A DNA stretch of 64,000 nt, taken from the NCBI RefSeq assembly GCF_965219885.1, contig NZ_CBDCOT010000009.1:868001-932000 (forward strand), in the 5' to 3' direction. Positions 1-8,722 of the stretch are shown here, piece after piece. The position numbers and the translations under genes were made by a program. Numbering within the stretch: the stretch's first letter is position 1; every line of letters begins with the position of its first letter. Origin of the DNA: Curvivirga sp965219885 (GTDB lineage Bacteria > Pseudomonadota > Alphaproteobacteria > UBA8366 > Aestuariispiraceae). The notes under the pieces were generated by a model. The model did no database searches. It was not told the DNA's origin and worked only from the letters and a program-made list of their open reading frames with translations.

Positions 1-669
1 CTGAACAGTCGGATTTAACATCCATGGTTGATCAATCACCAAACTTGCCGGAATCGCAAATACACAAGAGGCAATCATAATCGTTGCGGCGGTCGCACGA
101 CGGTCCGGTTTATGGGAAAGTTTTTTATTCACAATTGACGAAATACCATAACAAATCGCACCAGACGCCACCGCCAACTGATATAAAACGCCTTCACCCA
201 GATTTTGCAGCGCATCTGCCCCGATCAAGAAAACAACCCCGGTAAAACCAACAATAATACCAATCACGCGACGTAAAGAAAGTTTCTCATCTTCGGTCGT
301 GAAATGCACCATGATCAAAGTACAGATCGGTACAATTGCCATCAAAATAGAGGCCAAACCACTATCAATTCCCTTTTCACCCCATCCAATCAATGTGAAT
401 GGAACGGCGTTTCCGATCACTGCGATGACGAAGGCCCAAAACCAGGTATCTTTATCTCTTGGTAAATTCTGACCTGCCATGCGCGCGGTGATATAAAGGA
501 AAATAGCAGCAATCGCCAAACGCCCGGCCGTGATGGTAATCGGTGGCACAGTATCTACCGCCACTTTGATGAACATGAAAGAGCCGCCCCAAATAGCCGC
601 CAAAATGACCAACATGCCGTAATCCAGCACAGATTGGTCTTGTGTTGTCATCGTTTGTGTTGTCATTCC
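1..669 (-). CDS. EamA/DMT-family permease, 3' part missing
   Basis: The minus strand reads without a stop from an ATG at 669 to the window edge (223 codons), so the C-terminal part lies outside. The protein opens with a short polar tail (MTTQTMTTQD) and then hydrophobic segments, including WGGSFMFIKVAVDTVPP, the typical first helix of drug/metabolite transporter (EamA) proteins. Further helices follow, with a loop carrying EDEKLSLRR before the mid-protein segment IGIIVGFTGVVFLIG, the normal junction between the two EamA repeats. It is an inner-membrane exporter or permease of unknown substrate. A second in-frame ATG at 651 is an alternative start. The family call is firm; the substrate cannot be read from sequence. 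Confidence 0.8.
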
Positions 670-811
670 CCGCAACCCCATTGAAATTATTATATGAAAT
701 TCGTATTATTTCTTAGTTTTAAAAGACTTTAGGCGCGTTGTTTTTTAAGGACAAGCCTTATTCAGGCACAACACTGTGTTAAATTAAACAGGCTAATTTT
801 TCTAGGGTTTT

Positions 812-1309
812 TCAAGCAGATGTCCAGGTCAAGGCGCCACCAACCCGATATTCATCCACCGCTTGTTGGATATCCTCTGCCAGTTTCTTACATCCTTTTG
901 GCCCTAGAAAACTGCCTACAAAAATATCTTTACCGTGACTACGCAATCGAACAGCAGAAGATTTTCCGCGTCTTTTGATCGCCGCAACCTGTAACCAGTT
1001 GGGTTCTATCGAAGTTACTTTTTCTTCGCCTTTTGGTGAAACACGACGAATTTCCAACCCATGAGATGTCAGGCGAATATGTTCCAGGCGACGCGCTTCA
1101 TTCATATTCACCTTAAACGCATAATAAAGCAGGATAAAATCTAACCCCGCAAAGCCCAAAATAGGCCAAGCCCCGATCAGAAAGAAGGCAAAACTGATAA
1201 AAAACAGGATGATAGCGATAAATAAAAGCAAGTTGCGAAATCCGCGTGGCGACAAGCTTCGATGGGGTCGAAGCTTCACATCCAGATATACTTCTACATC
1301 TTTCGTCAT
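812..1309 (-). CDS. DUF2244 family membrane protein
   Basis: This protein of about 165 residues has two adjacent hydrophobic helices near residues 28-65 (LLLFIAIILFFISFAFFLIG and a following segment). A soluble C-terminal half follows with the pattern LEIRRV...WLQVA and VGSFLGP, typical of the DUF2244 family of small alphaproteobacterial membrane proteins. Its biochemical role is unknown. I place the start at the ATG at 1309 because GGTGGA lies just upstream; a GTG at 1318 would add three residues. In many alphaproteobacteria DUF2244 genes sit near nth, and nth is indeed about 1.3 kb away on the other strand. Confidence 0.75.
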   Translation of the reverse strand: MTKDVEVYLDVKLRPHRSLSPRGFRNLLLFIAIILFFISFAFFLIGAWPILGFAGLDFILLYYAFKVNMNEARRLEHIRLTSHGLEIRRVSPKGEEKVTSIEPNWLQVAAIKRRGKSSAVRLRSHGKDIFVGSFLGPKGCKKLAEDIQQAVDEYRVGGALTWTSA

Positions 1310-1515
1310 GTGATCCACCAGTTAAACAAGCTGTCTTATTTCTGCCTTATTAGGAGTGTAGCAAAATCACGTAGGTAAAACTATGTCAAATTCACGTGAA
1401 ACCTGCCCTTTCGCCCTAGACAAAACAGGGCGAAACATATCACATTACGGATCAAATCGCTGGGTTGATCATAAAATTCAAATTTTAACCAAATTCAATA
1501 GATGGAGAATGCTGC

Positions 1516-2568
1516 GTGTTTCATTATTTCTATAAGTCAAAAGAATGGGCATTTTGGGCCTATGGTGGCGGCGCAGTTCTTATTTTCTCTCTCTGGCTTC
1601 AAGTAGAATTAACCGTTGCAATCAATGGATGGTATGGTGATTTCTATAACTTATTACAAACTGCAGGTGAATATACGGATAAATCCGACGAAGGGATTAT
1701 GTTATTCTTCCAAAAACTAGTTGGATTAGATTATCTAACTGGTACCGCAGAAGTTGAACATCCATCCTTCCTTGTTCTTGCTTTCCCGTATGTCTTCTTA
1801 GCCTTATTCACCAACTGGTTTACCCGTATCTATGGTTTGCGTTGGCGTCAAGCAATGACCTTTGGATTTATCCCACGCTGGCGTACGGTTGAAGAAGAAA
1901 TCGAAGGTTCATCTCAGCGTATTCAAGAGGACTGCAACCGATTTGCACGCATCGTTGAGTCATTAGGTTTACAAGTTGTTCGCGCCGTAATGACATTAAT
2001 CGCCTTTATTCCAATTCTATGGGAGTTAAGTGATAAGGTAGATGTTCCCGTTCTCCGCGATATCGAAGGGTCCCTTGTTTGGGGTGCATTGATTGTGTCA
2101 CTCGGGGGATTATTAATCTCTTGGATTGTCGGTGCAAAACTGCCAGGACTTGAATATAATAACCAAAAAGTCGAAGCTGCCTTCCGTAAAGACCTCGTCT
2201 TAGCTGAAGACAATAAGAAAGATTACGCGCGCCCTGAAACCTTATTTGAATTATTCACTGGCATTCGTTTCAACTATCAACGCCTCTATCTACATTACGG
2301 ATATTTTGACCTATGGGTGACATCTTATGACCAGTTTATGGTCATTGTACCTTACTTGGTAATGGGTCCAGGCTTATTCACAGGTGCTATCACTCTTGGG
2401 GTTATGGTACAGGTTTCAAACGCATTCCAGAAAGTACACGGCGGATTTGCTTTATTCTTACATAACTGGACAACGATTACAGAATTACGTTCAATTTATA
2501 AACGCTTGCATGAATTTGAGGATAACTTACAAAAATACGAAAAGCCTCAATTCAAGCCAGCTGATTAA
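1516..2568 (+). CDS. SbmA/BacA-like inner-membrane peptide transporter
   Basis: The product (350 residues) has the SbmA/BacA hallmark opening: a helix followed by VAINGWYGDFYNLLQ. Later come FTRIYGLRWRQAMT, then EGSSQRIQEDCNRFARIVE, which is the conserved QRI.ED segment of the family. These proton-driven homodimeric transporters resemble the membrane part of an ABC exporter without the ATPase and import peptides and glycopeptide antibiotics. In BacA proteins they also affect very-long-chain fatty acids of the envelope. At 350 residues it is shorter than E. coli SbmA (about 400), with the difference mostly at the ends. Translation starts at GTG 1516, with GGAG about 8 bases upstream. Specificity is inferred from the family only. 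Confidence 0.8.
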   Translation: MFHYFYKSKEWAFWAYGGGAVLIFSLWLQVELTVAINGWYGDFYNLLQTAGEYTDKSDEGIMLFFQKLVGLDYLTGTAEVEHPSFLVLAFPYVFLALFTNWFTRIYGLRWRQAMTFGFIPRWRTVEEEIEGSSQRIQEDCNRFARIVESLGLQVVRAVMTLIAFIPILWELSDKVDVPVLRDIEGSLVWGALIVSLGGLLISWIVGAKLPGLEYNNQKVEAAFRKDLVLAEDNKKDYARPETLFELFTGIRFNYQRLYLHYGYFDLWVTSYDQFMVIVPYLVMGPGLFTGAITLGVMVQVSNAFQKVHGGFALFLHNWTTITELRSIYKRLHEFEDNLQKYEKPQFKPAD

Positions 2569-2599
2569 TTAAAACAAAAACACGATCAGGATCGAAGAC

Positions 2600-3232
2600 A
2601 TGAAACGTGAATTGGTAGAGGAGTTTTTCCAATGCCTGCACGATAAAGACCCGGACCCACAGGGGGAGTTGAATTATACCAACCCCTATACCCTCTTGGT
2701 GGCGGTAGCTCTATCGGCGCAGGCAACCGATGTCGGGGTGAATAAGGCGACTGAAAAACTTTTTCAGATCGTCTCAACCCCCGAAGATATGATGGAATTA
2801 GGTGAAGCCGGCCTGAAAAATCACATTAAAACCATTGGCTTGTTTAATTCCAAAGCCAAGAATGTCATGAAAATGGCAGAGCTTTTGATCCGTGATTATA
2901 ATAGTGAAGTGCCAGAGGACCGTGCAGAACTTGAAAAACTTCCTGGTGTAGGTCGAAAAACCGCCAATGTGGTCTTGAATATCGCATTCGGGCACCCTAC
3001 TATTGCCGTAGATACTCATCTATTCAGGGTCAGCAATCGAACTGGATTGGCACCAGGCAAAACACCATTAGAAGTCGAAAAAAAGCTGGATCGCAAAATT
3101 CCTAAACATTGGAAATTACATGCGCATCACTGGCTTATTCTTCATGGCCGTTATGTCTGTAAAGCAAGAAAACCGGACTGTCCGTCCTGTGTGATCAAGC
3201 ATATATGCCGATTTAAAGGAAAAACTGTTTAA
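2600..3232 (+). CDS. nth: endonuclease III
   Basis: This is the bifunctional DNA glycosylase/AP lyase that removes oxidised pyrimidines in base-excision repair. The 210-residue protein has the helix-hairpin-helix LPGVGRKTANVVLN at residues 114-127 with catalytic Lys120. The conserved VDTHLFRVSNR follows with Asp138. A C-terminal [4Fe-4S] motif has cysteines at 187, 194, 197 and 203. These positions match the E. coli enzyme, so the gene looks intact and active. It starts at ATG 2600 with AGGA a few bases upstream, 31 bp after the SbmA-like gene. Confidence 0.97.
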   Translation: MKRELVEEFFQCLHDKDPDPQGELNYTNPYTLLVAVALSAQATDVGVNKATEKLFQIVSTPEDMMELGEAGLKNHIKTIGLFNSKAKNVMKMAELLIRDYNSEVPEDRAELEKLPGVGRKTANVVLNIAFGHPTIAVDTHLFRVSNRTGLAPGKTPLEVEKKLDRKIPKHWKLHAHHWLILHGRYVCKARKPDCPSCVIKHICRFKGKTV

Positions 3233-3282
3233 CTCTAACCTGAACAGATCCCCTATACCTTTTGCTAATTTTGAGTCTGACC

Positions 3283-4224
3283 ATGCCTGACATCACCCTA
3301 CCTGAAAATGATCATCCTTATGTTTTATATCAAGCATCTGAAACAGATAAATTGTCTGAACTGGATGTAGAAAACGTAAAGACACTTTACAAAGAACATG
3401 GGGCGATCCTTTTTCGTGGCTTTGAATGGGATGTCCCGGATTTTAAAGACCTGACATCTAAGTTTTGTTCCCATGGTGCCCATAACAGTAGCATCGGTCG
3501 TGATGTCGTGGATCGCGAACATATCATCCAGTCTGTTAATTTGGGTAATGAGGCATTCCCATTACATCCTGAAATGTCGGCACAACCATGGAAACCAGAC
3601 GTATGTTGGTTTGCCTGTCAGAAACCGACGATCTCAGGCGGGGAAACAACGATTTGCGATGGTGTTGAAATTGTAAAAGCTCTGCCAGATGAAATGGTAG
3701 AAGACCTAAAATCCAAAAAAATCAAATATGTTCTACCAACAGAAATGGATGAGGTTAAATACTGGCTAAATACAAATAACGTCACCCGTGAATCTTTGGA
3801 AAATATGCCAGAGGATTGTCCTTTTGAATTTTTTCGAATGGAAAATTCTCTCTATAAATCTTATGTGACAGACTTTTTCCATGAAACCATGTTCCAGTCA
3901 GAACTTGCTTTCGGTAACTTCATCTTATTCGCGCGTTATCTAAACAATCGCATGAATTATCCGCTTTATGCAGATAACAGCATTATCCCTAAAGAGATAT
4001 CTGCCAAGATCAAAGAAGTATCCGATCCTCTGACTGTTCCAATTAATTGGGAAAAGCATGATATTGTGATGATTGATAACAGTCGCTTCTTACATGGTCG
4101 TAACGAGGTGATGCCCATGGATGATCGCTATATTTTAACCTATTTTGGCTATCTCAATTTTGCAGAGCTCTCACCAAGAGATCAAAATCAGCGCTGGCGT
4201 AAGCCGGGCTTTTTCCGCTTTTAG
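3283..4224 (+). CDS. TauD/TfdA-like Fe(II)/2-oxoglutarate oxygenase
   Basis: The protein (about 313 residues) has the double-stranded beta-helix signatures of the TauD/clavaminate-synthase-like group. GAILFRGF lies near the N-terminus. The HxE metal motif is in FPLHPEMSAQPWKP, followed by GGETTICDG. The distal histidine sits in MIDNSRFLHGRNEV near the C-terminus. It should hydroxylate or otherwise oxidise a small substrate with Fe(II), O2 and 2-oxoglutarate in the cytoplasm; the substrate is unknown. I chose ATG 3283 over a TTG at 3262 because the MPDITLPEN start is more natural, although the ribosome site is weak. It follows nth by 50 bp and may be co-transcribed. Confidence 0.8.
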   Translation: MPDITLPENDHPYVLYQASETDKLSELDVENVKTLYKEHGAILFRGFEWDVPDFKDLTSKFCSHGAHNSSIGRDVVDREHIIQSVNLGNEAFPLHPEMSAQPWKPDVCWFACQKPTISGGETTICDGVEIVKALPDEMVEDLKSKKIKYVLPTEMDEVKYWLNTNNVTRESLENMPEDCPFEFFRMENSLYKSYVTDFFHETMFQSELAFGNFILFARYLNNRMNYPLYADNSIIPKEISAKIKEVSDPLTVPINWEKHDIVMIDNSRFLHGRNEVMPMDDRYILTYFGYLNFAELSPRDQNQRWRKPGFFRF

Positions 4225-4233
4225 ATATCAGGG

Positions 4234-4734
4234 TTAACTTGCTTGTGGATTGCTGTGACGAATATGATCGCGCAGCATTTCCGCAAAACAGGCCCGTTGT
4301 TCATCATTGGTCAAAAACTGGCTGCGCAAATCTGTAAACTTTACCTTGATATCAGTCCCAGTCGTCGTTGGTACTGGGTATAGGAACAGATCCAGATGAC
4401 AAACACCTTCTTTCCATTCACGCCGATATTGCCAAACCTCAATCTGCCCATCGCGGCGAGCAAAAATCGGTGCCCCGATTTTTTCATTCACCATAGATAA
4501 ACTTGCGCCCAAAAACTGATCCGGATTGTCATTCACTTCGATCACACGAAGAACGACGTCTTCCTCTTTAGGTTCTTCCTTAGGTTTTGGTTCTACAACG
4601 ACCTCTTCAATAACTTCAACTTCCGGCACAATTTCCGGTGCAGAAGTTGTTACAGGCGCAGGCTTATCCGGTTGAGCACCACAAGCAGCCAATAAAAAAG
4701 TTAATCCGGTAAAAAGAGAAAAACGCGCTATCAT
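4234..4734 (-). CDS. putative lipoprotein, function unknown
   Basis: The 166-residue product begins MIARFSLFTGLTFLLAACGA, a lipoprotein signal peptide with lipobox LAAC and modified Cys18. A proline- and glutamate-rich stretch follows (residues 20-60, rich in PEVEV and KPKEEPKEE), probably a periplasmic spacer. A small C-terminal domain contains IEVWQYRREWKEGVCHLDLFLYP. I do not recognise the domain with certainty; it resembles SmpA-like modules in which a gene-name-like sequence reads FLGASLSMVNEKIGAP. The start overlaps the end of the upstream EI24 gene by 4 bp, so the two are probably translationally coupled. Confidence 0.7.
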   Translation of the reverse strand: MIARFSLFTGLTFLLAACGAQPDKPAPVTTSAPEIVPEVEVIEEVVVEPKPKEEPKEEDVVLRVIEVNDNPDQFLGASLSMVNEKIGAPIFARRDGQIEVWQYRREWKEGVCHLDLFLYPVPTTTGTDIKVKFTDLRSQFLTNDEQRACFAEMLRDHIRHSNPQAS

Positions 4735-5507
4735 TGATTTTCAATCAAATCCTTACGGCCTGTCATTTCAATCACAGACGCGCCATCGTCAAAACCACCT
4801 TCTTTTTCAGCCATCTTCATAAATAAATGGCTCATCATGGCGGTGGCAACCAAAGGCGTTAACAAGTTCAAAAATGGGATGGTCATCATGAAAGCACAAA
4901 TAAAACCAAGCAACATCACGGTGCCGCTATTTTTCTTGCGCATTTTTCTTGCCTGATTTGGCAACATGCGGCGATGGGCAACCTGTTCGAAATATTCACG
5001 GCCCATCAAATAGCCGTTGATCAAATAATAGAGAACCAAACCAAGACCCAAAATCCAGAAGGTCATCACATAAAATGGCAAGGCGATTATATTGACCGCA
5101 ACAACAATACCCAAGAATTTCAACGCATTGATAATTGCTTCGACCGTTGAAGTGTCACGGGCTTTCCCTAGAAGCGGATAATGTTTTTCTTCGACGGCTT
5201 CACAGACATCATCCAGAAAAATCCCCATGCTGGCCGTCATCACCGCCGGGAATAAGAAATAGGTTAGGACAATAGAGATAACAATACCGCCGGATACAGC
5301 CAGAAAATCGAATGTATCGCCCATCCATGTAATAACATCACCGATGAAAAACGGCAGCTCTGTCCAGACAACTGCCCCCAACGCAGACCAAATCACCATC
5401 CATGTCAGGATAAAAATGCCGATCGCAGTAAGCAAGGATTTGATCAACACGGACATAAAACGCGGGTCCGTCATTTGACCCAATGTTTTGGAAAAAGCAG
5501 AGAACAT
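4731..5507 (-). CDS. EI24/CysZ-like integral membrane protein
   Basis: This 258-residue protein has four or more membrane segments, with the EI24 pattern: an N-terminal FSKTLGQMTDPRF, paired long helices (ILTWMVIWSALGAV and ISIVLTYFLFPAVMT), then YYLINGYLMGREYFE and a late MMTIPFLNLLTPLVATAMMSH. EI24/CysZ-type proteins sit in the inner membrane; CysZ is linked to sulfate uptake, but nothing here (no cysteine genes nearby) points to that role. It is divergent from murJ, and the 239-bp gap between them carries no other gene. The downstream lipoprotein overlaps it by 4 bp. Confidence 0.8.
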   Translation of the reverse strand: MFSAFSKTLGQMTDPRFMSVLIKSLLTAIGIFILTWMVIWSALGAVVWTELPFFIGDVITWMGDTFDFLAVSGGIVISIVLTYFLFPAVMTASMGIFLDDVCEAVEEKHYPLLGKARDTSTVEAIINALKFLGIVVAVNIIALPFYVMTFWILGLGLVLYYLINGYLMGREYFEQVAHRRMLPNQARKMRKKNSGTVMLLGFICAFMMTIPFLNLLTPLVATAMMSHLFMKMAEKEGGFDDGASVIEMTGRKDLIENQ

Positions 5508-5746
5508 ATCAACCCTATTTCTGTTCAGAAAAATCTTTATCTCTAATTATGTAAGGATAACCGTGAAAAGGCGCAAGCTTTCAGGCCATATTTATTTAAA
5601 ATCCGACCTATTTCCGCCTTATTTTCTGTCTACCTTAATTCTAGCCTTGAAGTGGCAAATCCGATAAGTTGCCGTTTGGGGTTAATCCAAAGCCAAATCA
5701 AGGTTAGGATTTTCGGGTTTAAAAGTGATTTAGGAATTCCATTGAT

Positions 5747-7309
5747 ATGAATTTGATGCGCGCCGTCGCCACCATCGGAGGCTGGACCATGATCAGCCGA
5801 ATTCTTGGCTTTACCCGTGATATGTTGATCGCCAATGTGGTGGGTGCCGGCATGGTGGCGGACGCTTTTTTCATTGCCTTTAAATTCCCCAATCTATTTC
5901 GCCGTCTCTTTGGTGAAGGTGCGATGAATGCGGCTTTCGTCCCGCTTTATGCCAGAAAACTAGAAGAAGATGGACAAGACGCCGCACGTAGATTTGGCTC
6001 GGAAGTGGCAGCTGTTTTATTAACCGCTATGCTATTCCTAACCATATTGGCCTTTATTTTTATGCCTTATGTAATGTCGGTTGTGGCCCCCGGATTTAAA
6101 GATGATCCGGCAAAATTCCTGCTCACCGTTTCTTTGGCACAAATCACCATCCCCTATCTGTTATTTATGACGTTATGTGCACAATTTTCAGGCATGTTAA
6201 ACAGTGTGGGCCGATTTGCCGCTGCCGCTGCTGCACCCGTTTTATTAAATGTGGTGATGATCATCGTCTTGGTTTTGGTGAATAACCATATTCTGGACGC
6301 ACCGGGTCATGCCATGGCATGGGGTGTTGCCGTTGCAGGCTTGATCCAGTTCCTGTTTTTAGGCGTCGCCTGTCATAAAGCAGGTATTCTTCCCTCTTTC
6401 ACAATGCCGCGCTTAACGCCGGATGTAAAAAGGCTTCTGATCTTAATGGCACCCGGGGTTCTAGGTGCAGGTGTTGTACAGATCAATGTGATGGTCGGTG
6501 ATATTTTGGCAAGCTTCCTGCCGGAAGGGGCGGTTTCCCTTCTTTATTACGCAGATCGTATCAATCAATTACCACTTGGCGTGATTGGTGTAGCCGTTGG
6601 TGTCGCCCTTTTACCCTTGATGACCCGTCAATTACGCGCCGGCGAAGAAGATGCCGCTATGCATAGTATGAACCGTGCTTTGGAAATTTCTTTGCTATTA
6701 ACAATCCCTGCTGCGGTCGCCCTTGCCATGATCCCTTGGCCGATTATTGCGGTTTTATTTGAGCGCGGCGCCTTTAGCACAGAAATCAGCTATGCCACCT
6801 CCCGCGCCCTGCAGGCTTTTGCGATTGGGTTGCCTGCCTTTGTCTTAATCAAAGCTTTAAGCCCCGGCTTCTTTGCCCGTGAAGACACAAAGACACCTGT
6901 AAAAATTGCCATCTTCAACGTGACACTTAACATCATTCTGGCCTATATCCTGATGCAATATATGAGCTATGTTGGGATTGCCCTTGCCACCAGCATTACC
7001 AGTTGGATCAATGTTTTTGCCCTCGCTATTATCCTGTATAGAAGAGGTCATTTAAAACTGGATCGCCGCCTTCTGCAGGCAGGCTGGAAGATTGTTTTAT
7101 CTGCGGTCTTAATGGGAACAGCCCTGATCCTCACCTTCCATCAATTCTCATTCACCTTCCTCACCAGCGGCTTTTTAACCCGCTTTGGTATCTTGGTCGG
7201 CCTGATCACGTTAGGCATAGTAAGCTATGGTCTCATGATCCATTTCACAGGTGCTGCAAAGATTTCTGATGTGAAAGCCATGTTGCGTAGACGGAAAACC
7301 GAAACCTAA
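5747..7309 (+). CDS. murJ: lipid II flippase MurJ
   Basis: MurJ moves lipid-linked peptidoglycan precursor across the inner membrane. The 520-residue product is the usual family length and shows the classic MviN opening: TIGGWTMISRILGFTRDML, then ADAFFIAFKFPNLFRRLFGEGA, and later YYADRINQLPLGVIGVAVG. About 14 hydrophobic segments follow through to a short basic C-terminal tail (MLRRRKTET). It is translated from ATG 5747. Its 3' end overlaps by 4 bp the convergent end of the MttB-like gene on the other strand, leaving no room for a terminator between them. Confidence 0.95.
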   Translation: MNLMRAVATIGGWTMISRILGFTRDMLIANVVGAGMVADAFFIAFKFPNLFRRLFGEGAMNAAFVPLYARKLEEDGQDAARRFGSEVAAVLLTAMLFLTILAFIFMPYVMSVVAPGFKDDPAKFLLTVSLAQITIPYLLFMTLCAQFSGMLNSVGRFAAAAAAPVLLNVVMIIVLVLVNNHILDAPGHAMAWGVAVAGLIQFLFLGVACHKAGILPSFTMPRLTPDVKRLLILMAPGVLGAGVVQINVMVGDILASFLPEGAVSLLYYADRINQLPLGVIGVAVGVALLPLMTRQLRAGEEDAAMHSMNRALEISLLLTIPAAVALAMIPWPIIAVLFERGAFSTEISYATSRALQAFAIGLPAFVLIKALSPGFFAREDTKTPVKIAIFNVTLNIILAYILMQYMSYVGIALATSITSWINVFALAIILYRRGHLKLDRRLLQAGWKIVLSAVLMGTALILTFHQFSFTFLTSGFLTRFGILVGLITLGIVSYGLMIHFTGAAKISDVKAMLRRRKTET

Positions 7310-8457
7310 AAGAAAACCTGATCCAAGTTCTCCAACATTTCCGCGTCTTGGACGAATTTGTTCATGTCGATAACCCGGCCTTTTTCAAGCCAGCCAGCAC
7401 TATGTAAAATAAGGTCGGCCTTGGACCAGAGAGATGATTGCATCAATTGGATGCCATCATAACCCGATTGGGCATCATGGATTTTAGAACAAGTGAGCAT
7501 ACCATCCCCACGCCCCGGGATGCCAAGACGATCCATTAATTGCGCGCCACCCATCTGAACAAACTGGGTTTCTGCACAGCCAAAATTCGGCAACATGGAT
7601 TGCATGGAAAATGGGACACCATAAATACCACCCATTACCGCCACACCCGGTTGGTAATATTGGCTCAAGGCCACACCCATCATGACTTCGGCCAGCCCTT
7701 GGGCCAAGGTTTCCTGCACCGTGACCATACTGGTACAGCCCATCATCATATAGGAAGACACCATGGAAGCCTGTCCCAACACACTTGCTTCGCGCAGGCA
7801 TTTTAGCGGGTTGGATTGCGCGACCAAGGGCGGTGTTGTGTTGATCATATGTAGAAGCGTAGTTTCCCCTGCCACAAATGTGGTGGCATCTGCCTCTTCC
7901 GCCACGGCTTTTAATGCCATTTCATTGATCACACAGCCCATCATAGGTTTGGTGGAATGTTTAAGATGGGCTTCAGCCATATCCAGATGTTTGGTTTTAT
8001 CGGTGCGGTCATGGACAATGCATAATAAATAACCGCTGGTCCCAATCTTTGGGAATTCCTCACACAGCTTTACCAAATCCACATAATCATCATAGGTGCC
8101 AAATTGCGTATAGCCATCCCAGCGCCGCACATTTGGCGCCCCGAACATAGGGGCAAAGATCGGTGTATTTTGACCGTCCACCTTACCTATAGTCAGGGAT
8201 TTATCGTCACTCACCCCGCGCCAAGTAAAAAATGTGGGTGCCTTATTGATATAGCTTTTCAGGATATCAAAAGAAATGCGCACCCGTTCCCCTTGAACGG
8301 ATGCGCCCATTTCTTTTAAAGCTGTCAGGGATTGTTGATCATCCCGCAACTCCATGCCGACTTCTTCGAGGATCTGTGCGGTTAGCCCCTCGATATAATC
8401 AAGTTTCTCGTTAGAAAAGAGAGGAAAATCAATATTTGTCTCCTGACAATCATTCAT
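7306..8457 (-). CDS. trimethylamine methyltransferase (MttB) family, C-terminally short
   Basis: The product matches the MttB superfamily, corrinoid-dependent methyltransferases that demethylate quaternary or tertiary amines such as betaines. Visible family features are EILEEVGMELRDD near the N-terminus, an APMFGAPNVRRWDG loop, MMGCVINEMALKAV, and the glycine-rich FGCAETQFVQMGGAQLMDRLGIPGRG. It has 383 residues from ATG 8457 (AAGGGGG upstream), whereas family members are usually about 480-510. It ends right after the segment KFVQDAEMLENLDQVFF, so roughly the last 100 residues are missing, where it collides with murJ. It is probably a non-pyrrolysine member. Neighbouring cob genes would make its cofactor. 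It may be a decayed or shortened enzyme. Confidence 0.75.
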   Translation of the reverse strand: MNDCQETNIDFPLFSNEKLDYIEGLTAQILEEVGMELRDDQQSLTALKEMGASVQGERVRISFDILKSYINKAPTFFTWRGVSDDKSLTIGKVDGQNTPIFAPMFGAPNVRRWDGYTQFGTYDDYVDLVKLCEEFPKIGTSGYLLCIVHDRTDKTKHLDMAEAHLKHSTKPMMGCVINEMALKAVAEEADATTFVAGETTLLHMINTTPPLVAQSNPLKCLREASVLGQASMVSSYMMMGCTSMVTVQETLAQGLAEVMMGVALSQYYQPGVAVMGGIYGVPFSMQSMLPNFGCAETQFVQMGGAQLMDRLGIPGRGDGMLTCSKIHDAQSGYDGIQLMQSSLWSKADLILHSAGWLEKGRVIDMNKFVQDAEMLENLDQVFF

Positions 8458-8474
8458 ACCCCAACCCCCTTCTG

Positions 8475-8717
8475 TTAATCGAACAAACCATAAATATATT
8501 GATCTATCATTTGACCTATCCATCCACCGCCATGATAAGCGCCCATAACGCCTACCAAAACGACCAACCCTATAATAAAATGGCTTCGTTTTTCTTCTTT
8601 CAAAGGGTTTTCATTATCGAAATGTGCATTGACTGATTTTCCCAAAGACCGACAAATCAGCCAAATCAATAAAATCAGTGCAATAACAATTAACGATAAA
8701 AAGATATAACCTTCCAA
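8475..8717 (-). CDS. small two-helix membrane protein
   Basis: This 80-residue protein has an N-terminal hydrophobic helix (residues 4-24, FLSLIVIALILLIWLICRSL), a charged middle (ENPLKEEKRSH), and a second hydrophobic segment (FIIGLVVLVGVMGAYHGGG). It lies in the gap between cobW and the MttB-like gene, all on the minus strand, with 5 bp separating it from cobW. I do not recognise the family. Position suggests co-transcription with cobW, but nothing in the sequence states a function. Confidence 0.6.
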   Translation of the reverse strand: MEGYIFLSLIVIALILLIWLICRSLGKSVNAHFDNENPLKEEKRSHFIIGLVVLVGVMGAYHGGGWIGQMIDQYIYGLFD

Positions 8718-8722
8718 AAACC

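Noticed and set aside
1389..1404. Degenerate parS-like TTCACGTGAAAC
   Set aside because: Only 12 of 16 positions match, and it is about 55 kb from the true cluster; likely chance.
7306..7308. TAG stop of the MttB-like gene as a pyrrolysine codon
   Set aside because: Beyond the TAG the sequence is antisense to murJ and gives no MttB-like residues. No pyl genes are seen. Pyrrolysine in MttB also lies well before the C-terminus.
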